This document shows, one piece after another, positions 48,586-57,202 of a stretch of DNA of 64,000 nt; the first letter of the stretch is position 1; every line of letters starts with the position of its first letter. The notes under the pieces are model-generated. The model was given only the letters and a program-made list of their open reading frames with translations. It was not told the origin of the DNA and did not search any database. Where the stretch lies: positions 372,001-436,000 of the forward strand of contig NZ_FNAN01000001.1 of assembly GCF_900101885.1 (NCBI RefSeq), given 5' to 3'. Position numbers and translations under genes: made by a program. This DNA comes from Dyadobacter soli. Lineage in GTDB: Bacteria; Bacteroidota; Bacteroidia; Cytophagales; Spirosomataceae.

Positions 48586-48801
48586 TCAATGCCTGAAATA
48601 CAGCCAAATCCAGAGCACGCCGCTCAGAAACGCAAGCCCGCCGGTAAGCAATTTGTTTTTAGCTGGCCTGGGGATCTCCTGTACCGACCTGTTTTGACTA
48701 TACGCTATCCAGCGCTGAGCCATAAAAGGCCACAAATGTGCCAGTAAAAGACAACAATAGACAATTATTATCAGTCCGTACATCGCTTTATCACTTAACA
48801 T
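48586..48801 (-). CDS. Possible small membrane protein, 71 residues
   Basis: Two hydrophobic helices (LIIIVYCCLLLAHLW and GGLAFLSGVLWIWLYF) with a basic stretch between them. ATG 48801 chosen; a TTG lies two codons earlier. No family recognised. It is flanked by rightward genes on both sides, which makes it a lone leftward gene; modest confidence. Confidence 0.5.
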   Translation of the reverse strand: MLSDKAMYGLIIIVYCCLLLAHLWPFMAQRWIAYSQNRSVQEIPRPAKNKLLTGGLAFLSGVLWIWLYFRH

Positions 48802-48903
48802 AAGCAAGGGTTTTTGATCTTCGTGAATATCTTAATAATTAGCAATATTATAAATATTTTTAGGACTAAAATTCAATTTAACTTTATGTAAACAAAAAAG
48901 CTC

Positions 48904-49302
48904 ATGAACAAATTTACTCCTCTCCGCTCCACCCTTTTTCTGGTCGTAATGTTATTTGCTTTTGCATGCACAGACCATAGTATGCCAAGTCCCCCAACGC
49001 TGGAAACGCTTACTACCACGATGAATTGTCATGATCTCTTTACATACAGACTTAATGTTGTCGAAAGCGGGACTATGCCTGTTGTCGAATATGGGATTGT
49101 TTATAGCGCAAGTAATCCGCTCAATCCAACCCCGACGGTTGAAAGCAATACAAAAGTGATTTTCACCGATACCTTCACCGACGGCCAAAAAACCAAAGTA
49201 GGAAACCCAGATTGCGCTTCCCAAACCTATTACAGGGCCTACGCGATTTTGGACGGCGGGACTGTTGTGTACGGCAACATTATCCATTTCAGCAATGACT
49301 GA
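48904..49302 (+). CDS. Small lipoprotein with C-T-D-H start
   Basis: 132 residues: signal peptide ending AFAC, then T-D-H-S. The body has a fibronectin-like pattern (VVEYGIVYSASNPLNPT, YYRAYAILDGGTVVYG), as in cell-surface Ig-like modules of Bacteroidota. Function unknown. It shares the C-T-D-H opening with the lipoproteins at 13905-14516 and 54146-54850. Confidence 0.75.
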   Translation: MNKFTPLRSTLFLVVMLFAFACTDHSMPSPPTLETLTTTMNCHDLFTYRLNVVESGTMPVVEYGIVYSASNPLNPTPTVESNTKVIFTDTFTDGQKTKVGNPDCASQTYYRAYAILDGGTVVYGNIIHFSND

Positions 49303-49595
49303 TTGTCAACTCGCACGAGCCGCCGGTTATCGCAGTGACATTGTTACCTGATGCAGGCTCGTCACACACCTGCACACACTATTTTCTATAATTTGCATTT
49401 ATGTCAAGCTAGGCCGGGTAAATCACTAAGCCTGTCAGTTTTATAAGACAATATCAAATGCATTTGCAACCCTGGCAAATGCCGGTTTTGATAGTGGATA
49501 ATAAATTTGCCAGGAATATAGACTTTATCATCTTCAACCATGAATACAGCTGACCGCCGGACTAATTATCCTCATCTAACTCACGCCCAGGGAAA

Positions 49596-52571
49596 ATGAG
49601 GGACAGAAAATCCAGGAAAATTCATGGTTGTATACTCATCGGCTTCGTCGTTTTATACCTGCTACCATACCTGAAATGTAGCGCGCAGGACGAGCCCGTC
49701 CTGTTGACAGATACCATCGCGTTGAAATCCGTGTGGCTTAACAAATCTCCCTGGAAGTTCCATTCCGGGGATAGCTTGCAATGGGCACAACCGGGGTTCA
49801 GTGATTCAAGTTGGGTTACACTGAGCGAAACCGGCTTCGGAAGGGATCGGTATAGCAGAGCCCAGGTGCCGCAGGGATGGCAGGGTTTCGGCTGGTTCAG
49901 GCTGTGGGTTAAAAAACAAGATGCTTCTTCGACGGGGACCTGGGGGTTGTATCTTAATCATGATGCCGCCTCGGAAGTGTATTTTGATGGAAAGAAAATA
50001 GCTTCGCTGGGAAAGGTAGGACATTCAAAACTGGAAATGACGGCAGTCAGGGAACCTTACCAATGCATTCCCCTTGCCATTACCGATACGCTCCCTCATT
50101 TGCTGGCGATACGGTACAGCAATTTCCGGGAGTACTACCCCAATTTCGTCGGTTTTGAAAGTAGTATTCAAGATCTGGACACGATGAACCGCTCCCAGAA
50201 AGCGGAACGGGAAATCATGGGGACCATGCTGATGAGCGTATCGGTGTCCGCGATCCTGGTGATATTACATCTGCTGATCTATATTTTTTATCCCCGTCAA
50301 AAAATCCACTTGTACTATGTGCTGTTTGTGTCGATAGTCGGCCTGGGTTTGTATGCGCGGTATCAGACGTTCGTCGCCACGGACCCGGCCGATCAGGTGC
50401 TGGCTACGCGTGTCTTCCTGGCTTTTGTGACATTGCATCTCAGCCTGGGCCTGTTAATGCTCTACCAGGCATGTTATAACCGGCTGCCTCGTCGGAAGAC
50501 CCTCGTTATGCTCCTGTGCAGCTGGCCGGTGCCCATTATAGCATTTACGGACTGGTATGAATTCTGGAACAACCCCCTCATTGAGAAGCTGCACAACTGG
50601 TACCAGGTCATTTTCGTCCTGATTTTTTATACAGATGCATTTGTCGCGATGGTCCGCGCGATTCAAAAAGGTAATAAAAAGCTATGGGTGATCGCGGTTG
50701 GCATGGTACTTCTGGTGACGGTCGGCACGGTTGTGGGCAGCAATATGTTCGGCTGGTTCACCACGATCCAGGTGATGATCGCCTTCGCCTGGGGTAACTT
50801 GCTCATGCCGGTCATGTTTTCGATCTATCTGGCGATAGACGTGGCCGCCGCCAACCGTAACCTAGCCGTTCAGCTGGATTTAAATGAAAAACTGGCTTCC
50901 GAGAACCTTGCCAAAGAACAGGAAAAGAGCAGGCTGATCGCCGGGCAAGCGGACCGGTTGGAAAAAACGGTGCTGGAAAGAACCGCGCAGGTGCGCCAGC
51001 AGGCTGAAAAGCTGCGCGAAATGGACGCTGTCAAATCGCGGTTTTTCGTTAACCTGACCCATGAATTCAAAACACCGCTCAACCTGATCATCAATCCGGC
51101 TAAGGAATTGTTGCGCCAGAGCAAAGAGGCCGTCCCGCAACGATACGCCCAATTTATCCTGCAAAACAGCGAAAGGCTACTCCAACTCATCAATCAGTTG
51201 CTGGATTTGAGCAAGCTCGAAAGCGGGCAGCTCCGCGCGGACGTGCAGTCGGTGGAGCTGGTTCAGTGGCTGTCGGCCTACGTACAACAGCACAATTCCC
51301 TCGCCGAGCACAGAAATATAAGGCTGCATTTTTCTTGCGATCACGCCCGTATGTGGGTGCAGACCGATTTGGACAAAATCAAAAAGATGGTCCAAAACCT
51401 GTTGTCCAATGCGATCAAATTTTCTAATGACGACAGTGAAATAGTCATCGTTCTTGACAAGACAGGGACAAAGGAGTTCACGATTTCAGTCACAGATCAC
51501 GGGATAGGTATCCCGGCAGGAAAGTTACCCTTCATTTTCGACCGGTTTTACCAGGTGGATGGATCGGACAGCCGTAGTCGCGAAGGCGCCGGGATCGGAC
51601 TTGCACTCACCAAAGAATTGGCCGTACTGCTTAACGGGACAATTACAGTGAATTCCGTTAGCGGAGAGGGAAGTACCTTCATTTTGACGCTGCCCTACAT
51701 TGAATCAACCGGGAAGATTGAAATACATAACAATGATATGGAGCAGATCGGCCCCGGGCGCGCCGATCAGGAAAGCGACACCCGTGGCCTTCTTCAACCG
51801 GAAGCAGCGGAAGACGACCTGCCCCTCATATTGTTGGTGGAAGACAATGCCGATCTGCGGGAGTTTATTACCTTATCCTTTTCCGAAGATTACCGGGTCA
51901 TTACCGCATCGGACGGTGAAGAAGGCATACGCATGGCACTTGAAAAGATCCCGTCGCTGGTAATCACCGACCTGATGATGCCTAAAAAGGATGGCTACCA
52001 GGTGTGCGAAGCATTGAAGAGCGATGAAAGGACGAGCCATATTCCCATTGTAATGCTGACCGCCAAAACAGACACGGATAGCCGCATACAAGGTATCGTT
52101 ACCGGCGCGGATGCCTATCTGGCCAAACCATTTGATAAACGTGAGCTTGTGGCTGTCATAGAAAACCTGGTGAAGGTCCGCAAGCAGCTCAGAGAGAAGT
52201 ACGGGCAGCAAGAGGTGTGGCTTACCGGCTTCGAACAGCTTCCGTCGATAGAACAAAAGTTTCTGGACAAGGTCCGCAATGCCATTGCCGACAACATCGA
52301 AGACAGCTCGTTTGGCACGGATCAACTGGCCAGTGAAATGGCGCTCAGCCGTACCCAGCTGCACCGCAAATTGAAGCAGCTCATCAATCAAAGTCCCGGT
52401 GAAATGATCCGTGTTTTTCGAATGCTGCGGGCGAATGAACTCTTGCAGCAATCCGCGGGTACCGTTGCGGAAGTGGGCTACATGGTGGGCTACGGCAATC
52501 CCGCTAACTTCTCAACCAGTTTCACAAAGCATTTCGGCTACCCGCCCAGCGAAGCAGCGAAACGGTTTTAG
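49596..52571 (+). CDS. Hybrid histidine kinase with 7TM sensor, receiver and AraC HTH
   Basis: 991 residues: signal or first TM (about 10-30), extracellular jelly-roll domain (about 40-190; WRPF-like WLNKSPWKFHSGDS, YFDGKKIASLG), seven TM helices (about 205-425, DISM style), coiled coil, HisKA with H489 in LTHEFKTPLNL, HATPase (GIGLALTKE), receiver with D792 in VITDLMMPKKDG, and a C-terminal AraC HTH. Unlike the HTCS at 29601-33659, it has no Reg_prop propeller. It is followed by the small lipoprotein and di-haem genes on the same strand. Confidence 0.92.
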   Translation: MRDRKSRKIHGCILIGFVVLYLLPYLKCSAQDEPVLLTDTIALKSVWLNKSPWKFHSGDSLQWAQPGFSDSSWVTLSETGFGRDRYSRAQVPQGWQGFGWFRLWVKKQDASSTGTWGLYLNHDAASEVYFDGKKIASLGKVGHSKLEMTAVREPYQCIPLAITDTLPHLLAIRYSNFREYYPNFVGFESSIQDLDTMNRSQKAEREIMGTMLMSVSVSAILVILHLLIYIFYPRQKIHLYYVLFVSIVGLGLYARYQTFVATDPADQVLATRVFLAFVTLHLSLGLLMLYQACYNRLPRRKTLVMLLCSWPVPIIAFTDWYEFWNNPLIEKLHNWYQVIFVLIFYTDAFVAMVRAIQKGNKKLWVIAVGMVLLVTVGTVVGSNMFGWFTTIQVMIAFAWGNLLMPVMFSIYLAIDVAAANRNLAVQLDLNEKLASENLAKEQEKSRLIAGQADRLEKTVLERTAQVRQQAEKLREMDAVKSRFFVNLTHEFKTPLNLIINPAKELLRQSKEAVPQRYAQFILQNSERLLQLINQLLDLSKLESGQLRADVQSVELVQWLSAYVQQHNSLAEHRNIRLHFSCDHARMWVQTDLDKIKKMVQNLLSNAIKFSNDDSEIVIVLDKTGTKEFTISVTDHGIGIPAGKLPFIFDRFYQVDGSDSRSREGAGIGLALTKELAVLLNGTITVNSVSGEGSTFILTLPYIESTGKIEIHNNDMEQIGPGRADQESDTRGLLQPEAAEDDLPLILLVEDNADLREFITLSFSEDYRVITASDGEEGIRMALEKIPSLVITDLMMPKKDGYQVCEALKSDERTSHIPIVMLTAKTDTDSRIQGIVTGADAYLAKPFDKRELVAVIENLVKVRKQLREKYGQQEVWLTGFEQLPSIEQKFLDKVRNAIADNIEDSSFGTDQLASEMALSRTQLHRKLKQLINQSPGEMIRVFRMLRANELLQQSAGTVAEVGYMVGYGNPANFSTSFTKHFGYPPSEAAKRF

Positions 52572-52687
52572 CAGCCCACAAAGCCACTTCCAGGATCGCA
52601 CGACGAATTCAAAGTTATTTGCAACACACCCAAATGTCATTGCATGTTGTAAAAGGTAGTTTTGATAAACTTAAAACTGCTCAAAAC

Positions 52688-53095
52688 ATGAAATTGACCA
52701 TTAGACTTTTGGTGCTGCTAGTTGCTTCGTTCGCTTGCCGCAAGAATTCAGGGGAAACCAACCCATCCATTACCGGCGAATGGGATTTGCACTCCACCTA
52801 CAACGGAAAACCATGGCTATTTACAGCCCGTTTCAAACCGGACGGCGTAATTGACGGCATTGGAAACGGCAAACTCGTTATCAGTATGAAGTACAAGGTG
52901 TCCGGTGATACCATTTATTTCTCCGGTGATCCTTCCTGCGTGCAGAATTCGGTAGGAATCTACAAGTTGCACTTTTTTCAGGATTCTGTCAGGTTCGATA
53001 TCATCGATGACACATGCAGTGTGAGAATTGCCAACACCGATAAATTTCGGCTGGGGCGGGTGGCCTCGGATAGCCGGGCTGGTGAAAGCAGGTAG
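52688..53095 (+). CDS. Small lipoprotein upstream of a di-haem peroxidase
   Basis: 135 residues from ATG 52688. Lipobox SFAC, first residues C-R-K-N-S. The body begins with ITGEWDLHSTYNGKPW, a lipocalin-like opening (G-x-W), with antiparallel strands after it and two later Cys (SCVQN, DTCSV). The family is not recognised. It ends 10 bases before the di-haem gene, so both are one unit. Confidence 0.7.
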   Translation: MKLTIRLLVLLVASFACRKNSGETNPSITGEWDLHSTYNGKPWLFTARFKPDGVIDGIGNGKLVISMKYKVSGDTIYFSGDPSCVQNSVGIYKLHFFQDSVRFDIIDDTCSVRIANTDKFRLGRVASDSRAGESR

Positions 53096-53105
53096 TAGTA
53101 AGGCA

Positions 53106-54080
53106 ATGAAAACTAAACGATTGCTTCCACTTGCCCTATTGATTTTCATCCTTGCCGCGCAAGACGCCTGCCAGGATTCGCGTTCTCTGCCAGCCGATGA
53201 AATTGCATTGGGCAAGCAACTTTTTTTCGATCCCATACTATCGTCCACTCGTCAAATCAGCTGTTCAAGTTGCCACCGTCCGGAAAATGCCTTTGCGGAC
53301 ACAACTGCTGTAAGCCTTGGAGTGTTTAAAAGAAAAGGGAAACGCAATACTCCCTCGGTGATGAACCTGGGCGACGCCGCCTTCCTTTTCTGGGATGGGA
53401 GGGTAGAAACAATGCAGCAGCAGGCCCTTATTCCTATTGCCAACCGAGATGAAATGGCTTTGCCTGTCGACAGCGCGGTGGGCAGGCTCCGGGCAAATGC
53501 ATTCTATCAGAGCGCATTTGTTCGGATATACAAGCAGCAGCCTTCCTCGCTATTACTCGCCAGGGCTTTGGCCGCATTTGAATTGTCTTTGGAAACGGGT
53601 GACACCCCCTTTGATGACTGGAAGACAAACGACGATTCATCGGCTGTCAGCGAATCCGTAAAGCGGGGCTTTTCGTTGTTTAATGGAAAGGCGAATTGCG
53701 TACGATGCCACTTCGGTCGCGACTTTGCCAACACCGAGTTTCGAAACATCGGACTCTTCAATGGCAAAAACCTGAGCGATAGCGGTAGGGCAGCCATCAC
53801 CAGGAGAAGCGCCGACCTGGGCAAATTCAAGATCGGTCCACTGCGCAATGTGGCCCTGACGGCCCCGTATATGCATAACGGCATGTTTAAAACCCTCCGG
53901 GAAGTAATAGACTACTATGACAACCCGGACAAGTTTATACCAGACGCCATCAATCGCGATACCCTGTTGGCAAGACCGATTGGGCTTACCAATCAGGACA
54001 AGCAGGACCTGGAAAATTTTCTAAGGTCGCTGACAAGCCAAAGACTTGCTCTGGGAGGCTCACAAAGCAATCAGAAGTAA
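53106..54080 (+). CDS. Di-haem cytochrome c peroxidase-family lipoprotein
   Basis: 324 residues from the ATG at 53106. Possible lipobox with Cys22. Haem sites C53-S-S-C56-H57 and C198-V-R-C201-H202. It has the RPENAFAD, NTPSVMN and APYMHNG stretches of the CcpA/MauG superfamily. The WANP...PLFG signature of the paralogue at 39363-40475 is replaced by AFLFWDGRVETMQQQALIPI, so this one is closer to ordinary bacterial cytochrome c peroxidases. It would reduce H2O2 or oxidise a partner protein in the periplasm. Confidence 0.87.
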   Translation: MKTKRLLPLALLIFILAAQDACQDSRSLPADEIALGKQLFFDPILSSTRQISCSSCHRPENAFADTTAVSLGVFKRKGKRNTPSVMNLGDAAFLFWDGRVETMQQQALIPIANRDEMALPVDSAVGRLRANAFYQSAFVRIYKQQPSSLLLARALAAFELSLETGDTPFDDWKTNDDSSAVSESVKRGFSLFNGKANCVRCHFGRDFANTEFRNIGLFNGKNLSDSGRAAITRRSADLGKFKIGPLRNVALTAPYMHNGMFKTLREVIDYYDNPDKFIPDAINRDTLLARPIGLTNQDKQDLENFLRSLTSQRLALGGSQSNQK

Positions 54081-54111
54081 CGGTGACTAACAAACAGGAA
54101 GAAAGCAGCAG

Positions 54112-54139
54112 GGGCGGCAAAAAGCACTTTTCGCCGCCC
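54112..54139. terminator. Hairpin in the convergent spacer
   Basis: GGGCGGC (54112-54118) and GCCGCCC (54133-54139) pair, extended by A-run/T-run pairing inside the loop. It sits between two convergent genes and could end both transcripts. Confidence 0.55.
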
Positions 54140-54145
54140 GCTACT

Positions 54146-54850
54146 TCAATTCTTCAATGTAATTATCAATTTCTCATAAAACGCTTCCGTAACACTTCCC
54201 ACATAGTTATAGGGAACCGTGGTTCTGGGGAATTGCAATGTGGTAACGTCATTGTCCACAAAGAAAGATGTCGACGAGAAAACAGTGATAGGCACAACCC
54301 CAGACCCGGTGCTGGTGAGCTGGTAGGGAAATACCATTTCGAAATCGACATCCATACTTTCACCGATGGGCATGTTCAAGGCAAGCGGAGAGCCGATTTG
54401 GTCTCTTTCACCATACGTGCCGCCGCCGACACTTGTGTGCAGGATGCGTTTGCCGGAAGTATTGTGGGTAAGCCCGATCAGATACCCTTCATTGACTGGG
54501 AACGACGGTGACGCGATCCTTTTCAAGGTCATTTTAACACCAAACGTAGCCACACCTATTTGCCCTGCCACATTTCCTGTGTAGGTATCACCCTTAGCCG
54601 ATGACCGCGGCAGTGAAAGCACCTGCTCCGATCCGGTGACTGTACCTGCGGGCACCCCGCCAGCGCCCAGAAAGGTTATTTTTTCAATGGAAAACTCGCA
54701 GGGATACATCCGGTCTGTGCCATCTACTGTCTTGCATTTGGATTCGGGCAGGTTGCCGGATGTCACTTCGTGGTCTGTACACGACAAAGCGAACATCAGG
54801 ACGCCATAAACGATTGTCAGCGAGACGGAGGTTAAATTGAGTTTGAGCAT
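54146..54850 (-). CDS. Lipoprotein with C-T-D-H-E start, function unknown
   Basis: 234 residues from the ATG at 54850. Signal peptide ending FALSC, then T-D-H-E. The body is beta-rich with a disulfide-capable pair (SKCKT and YPCEF) near the start and no recognised domain. It is the closest leftward gene downstream of the LuxR-type regulator gene at 54907, 57 bases away, and may be its target or partner. Confidence 0.72.
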   Translation of the reverse strand: MLKLNLTSVSLTIVYGVLMFALSCTDHEVTSGNLPESKCKTVDGTDRMYPCEFSIEKITFLGAGGVPAGTVTGSEQVLSLPRSSAKGDTYTGNVAGQIGVATFGVKMTLKRIASPSFPVNEGYLIGLTHNTSGKRILHTSVGGGTYGERDQIGSPLALNMPIGESMDVDFEMVFPYQLTSTGSGVVPITVFSSTSFFVDNDVTTLQFPRTTVPYNYVGSVTEAFYEKLIITLKN

Positions 54851-54906
54851 AGTTGTGATCGAAAAAGTGAAACAGTATGAAAGGGATGTACTTATTGGCA
54901 AGGCCG

Positions 54907-55557
54907 TCAGACAATACCGAGCCTGACAGCAACTTTGGTCAGACCTACCGAATTTTTCACGCCCAATTTTTGGAACAAATTTCTCCGGTGTGTCTCCACA
55001 GTTTTTTCACTGATAAATAGCTGATCTGCGATGCGATTGGTGGAATATTCGCTGGCGACAAGCTGCATTACTTCGAGTTCTCTTTTGCTGAGGAAATTTT
55101 TTACGGCAGGCGGCGTCTCCTTCGGCGGTTGATCTGCAAATGGTTCGGCGAGTTGCTGCATTACCTGCTGCCCGTAATAGGTTTTCCCTTCCGAAAGCGA
55201 TTTGATGGCCCATTCCCATTCATCGACCTCCGCGACCGGATCGATGTAGCCATGTACGCCCGAATGCACGGCTCCACGCACCGCATCCAGGCATGATGTG
55301 GGTGCTGCGAGCAGGAATTTGAGCCGGGGATGAATTTTTCTGGCAGCAAAGATTTCGCCGGCGATTTCGGCGGCGCAGTAGTGAAAGACAATGACCATTT
55401 CAACCGTCCCCGGTTGCATGTATTGCGCGAACCGGTCCAGACTACCGCTTGTGCCGGTCAATCGAACATAAGTACTTTTTAATAACCACTCAGCAACCGC
55501 GGCGCATTCCAGCGGGTGCGGGTGGACAAGATAAGTACGGATTACTGGACGGTCCAT
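54907..55557 (-). CDS. LuxR-type regulator with degenerate receiver domain
   Basis: 216 residues with a NarL layout: receiver-like domain (about 1-120) and LuxR HTH (about 150-210; LSKRELEVMQLVASEYSTNRIA and EKTVETHRRNLF). The receiver lacks the acidic pocket (first strand reads TYLVHPHPLE) and the phosphoacceptor Asp (the strand reads MVIVFHYC), so phosphorylation is unlikely. It may be an orphan regulator controlled by binding of another molecule. Confidence 0.87.
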   Translation of the reverse strand: MDRPVIRTYLVHPHPLECAAVAEWLLKSTYVRLTGTSGSLDRFAQYMQPGTVEMVIVFHYCAAEIAGEIFAARKIHPRLKFLLAAPTSCLDAVRGAVHSGVHGYIDPVAEVDEWEWAIKSLSEGKTYYGQQVMQQLAEPFADQPPKETPPAVKNFLSKRELEVMQLVASEYSTNRIADQLFISEKTVETHRRNLFQKLGVKNSVGLTKVAVRLGIV

Positions 55558-55893
55558 ATCAGATTGGCTGCAAAAGTTAGCATAAGTGTCGGTATTGAAA
55601 TGCGGACAAAACTATCGCCGGCAGCTCAGACCGGCATTTGCCATTGCTGCAAATGCTTTTGATTTTGTTTCTGCACGCCGATGAACGAAAGTACAATTCG
55701 CCTGGTCGCGCGTGTTGAAGGATCGATGAAAGAGCAGTACTAATCGCTGAATGGAATATTATTCGCCTCGTGACGATTTACTTATATCTCCGCGGGCTTG
55801 AAATTTGCAACTCTGGCCCGGCACCTACGACGGGCATGTTACGGGGGGGCAACATCAAGAACATTTACGTCAGAGGACGTTCGATTATAATAA
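55558..55893. other. Intergenic stretch, mostly promoter region
   Basis: About 335 bases with no supported gene. A 20-codon rightward frame at 55681-55743 begins NESTIRLVARVEG, which resembles the start of antibiotic-monooxygenase-like proteins, but it stops at once. The promoter of the LuxR gene lies here. Confidence 0.4.
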
Positions 55894-55932
55894 AAGCCGG
55901 CAAGGTTATGTACGTACACACCTTGCCGGCTT
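55894..55932 (-). terminator. Strong terminator behind the TlpA-like gene
   Basis: AAGCCGGCAAGG (55894-55905) pairs with CCTTGCCGGCTT (55921-55932), a perfect 12-bp stem. On the leftward strand it is followed by TTTTATTAT. It lies 36 bases after the stop at 55968 and ends the DsbD/TlpA operon. Confidence 0.85.
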
Positions 55933-55967
55933 CGCATTCAGCATCATAGCAAGCGATAGGGCCGCGT

Positions 55968-57191
55968 CTATTTAGCGAGCAGGCTTTCAATTGTGCCCTC
56001 AAAATGCGATTTATATTTCAAATGGTATTCCGGCGCACCCGGCCCGTAAAATCCGGAGGTGATATCGCGGACTTTATGGCTCCGGTCAAGCAAAATAGTA
56101 GTCGGAAATGCCTTTAATGGGGTTAGCGAAGGCAGGGTTTTGGCCGTGCGCTCGGGGTCACTGGCCGTCACCCCGGTGTAGAGCATAGGATAAGCTACCT
56201 GGAAACGCTGCTGAAACTTACGCATGCTGGCAACAGAGCGGCTTTCATTAGTGCTAAGCTCGTAAGCGAGTGCGATGATTTCGACATCTTTGCCATTGTT
56301 TTTCTGGTAAAAATCGGCCAGATACCGCGTCTCGTCCATGCAATTGGGGCACCACGAACCCATAATTTGCAGCACCACCACTTTATTCCTAAAACGTTCA
56401 TCATCAAGCGACACCGTTCTACCGTCCAGATCTTTGAAGGCAAAATGCATTGTGCTGTCTTCGCCGCTCTTCACGGCAGCTTCCATTGCCGTAAGCTCAG
56501 GGCGCTCGCTTCTAACCGCGGTCCAGGTTTCCCTGGCTGTGAAACCTGCATAGAAATCTCCGGTGAGCTGGCCATCCTTCAAGTACGCGGTAAGCATCAG
56601 CGCATGTGAACCGTCAAAAGTCGACAGGCGCAGGGAATCCCCGGACATCGTGCCCGTCAGGTACCGGTAGTCGCCCGAAGGCGTAAGCACCGAACCGGTG
56701 ACCTTGCCTCCCTGCTGCTCAAATTGTGCGATCGCCTTTCGTTTGGTTTGGTTGGGCCTGGTGAACTCGACCGCCCATTTACCCGAAACCGTGGAGACAT
56801 TGCCGGATGCGGTTGCCGGGAACCTGGCTTTGCCGGCGATGGCGGTCATCGGTATGCGCACATCACCGTTTTCGCTACCGCTCACCCAAAAGCCGTCGAG
56901 TCTGGCATTACCATGGGCTTTCAGCTTAAACCAGGATTCAAAAACCGGCATTTTCCAGACAATCGAGTCTCCGCCGGCTACGCCTTTTTCCAGCAGAATA
57001 CGCTCTGTCCCGTTGACGACGTAAACCTTCGGGTTTTCTGTCGTATCTGCCACTTCCAGGTCGAAGGGGATCTCTATACCGTCTTTTCGGATAATAGCCG
57101 CGCGCCAGTTTCCCTCACGCAAAGATGTCTGAGCGAAACCAGCCGTTGAGAGCAGTGTCCCGCAAATGAATAATGCTTTTGAAATGGCCAT
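55968..57191 (-). CDS. TlpA-like thioredoxin with N-terminal beta domain
   Basis: 407 residues: signal peptide (cleavage near GFAQ-TS), a beta-rich N-terminal domain of about 230 residues as in Bacteroidota DUF4369-type TlpA proteins, then a thioredoxin domain with W-C-P-N-C in VVLQIMGSWCPNCMDE and a cis-Pro near FPTTILLDR. It reduces or isomerises disulfides in the periplasm and would draw electrons from the DsbD-like protein encoded immediately upstream (11 bases). Confidence 0.88.
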   Translation of the reverse strand: MAISKALFICGTLLSTAGFAQTSLREGNWRAAIIRKDGIEIPFDLEVADTTENPKVYVVNGTERILLEKGVAGGDSIVWKMPVFESWFKLKAHGNARLDGFWVSGSENGDVRIPMTAIAGKARFPATASGNVSTVSGKWAVEFTRPNQTKRKAIAQFEQQGGKVTGSVLTPSGDYRYLTGTMSGDSLRLSTFDGSHALMLTAYLKDGQLTGDFYAGFTARETWTAVRSERPELTAMEAAVKSGEDSTMHFAFKDLDGRTVSLDDERFRNKVVVLQIMGSWCPNCMDETRYLADFYQKNNGKDVEIIALAYELSTNESRSVASMRKFQQRFQVAYPMLYTGVTASDPERTAKTLPSLTPLKAFPTTILLDRSHKVRDITSGFYGPGAPEYHLKYKSHFEGTIESLLAK

Positions 57192-57202
57192 GATGGGTTT
57201 AT

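Noticed and set aside
55681..55743. 20-codon frame beginning like an antibiotic-monooxygenase-type protein
   Set aside because: Too short to call, and no continuation was found in other frames.
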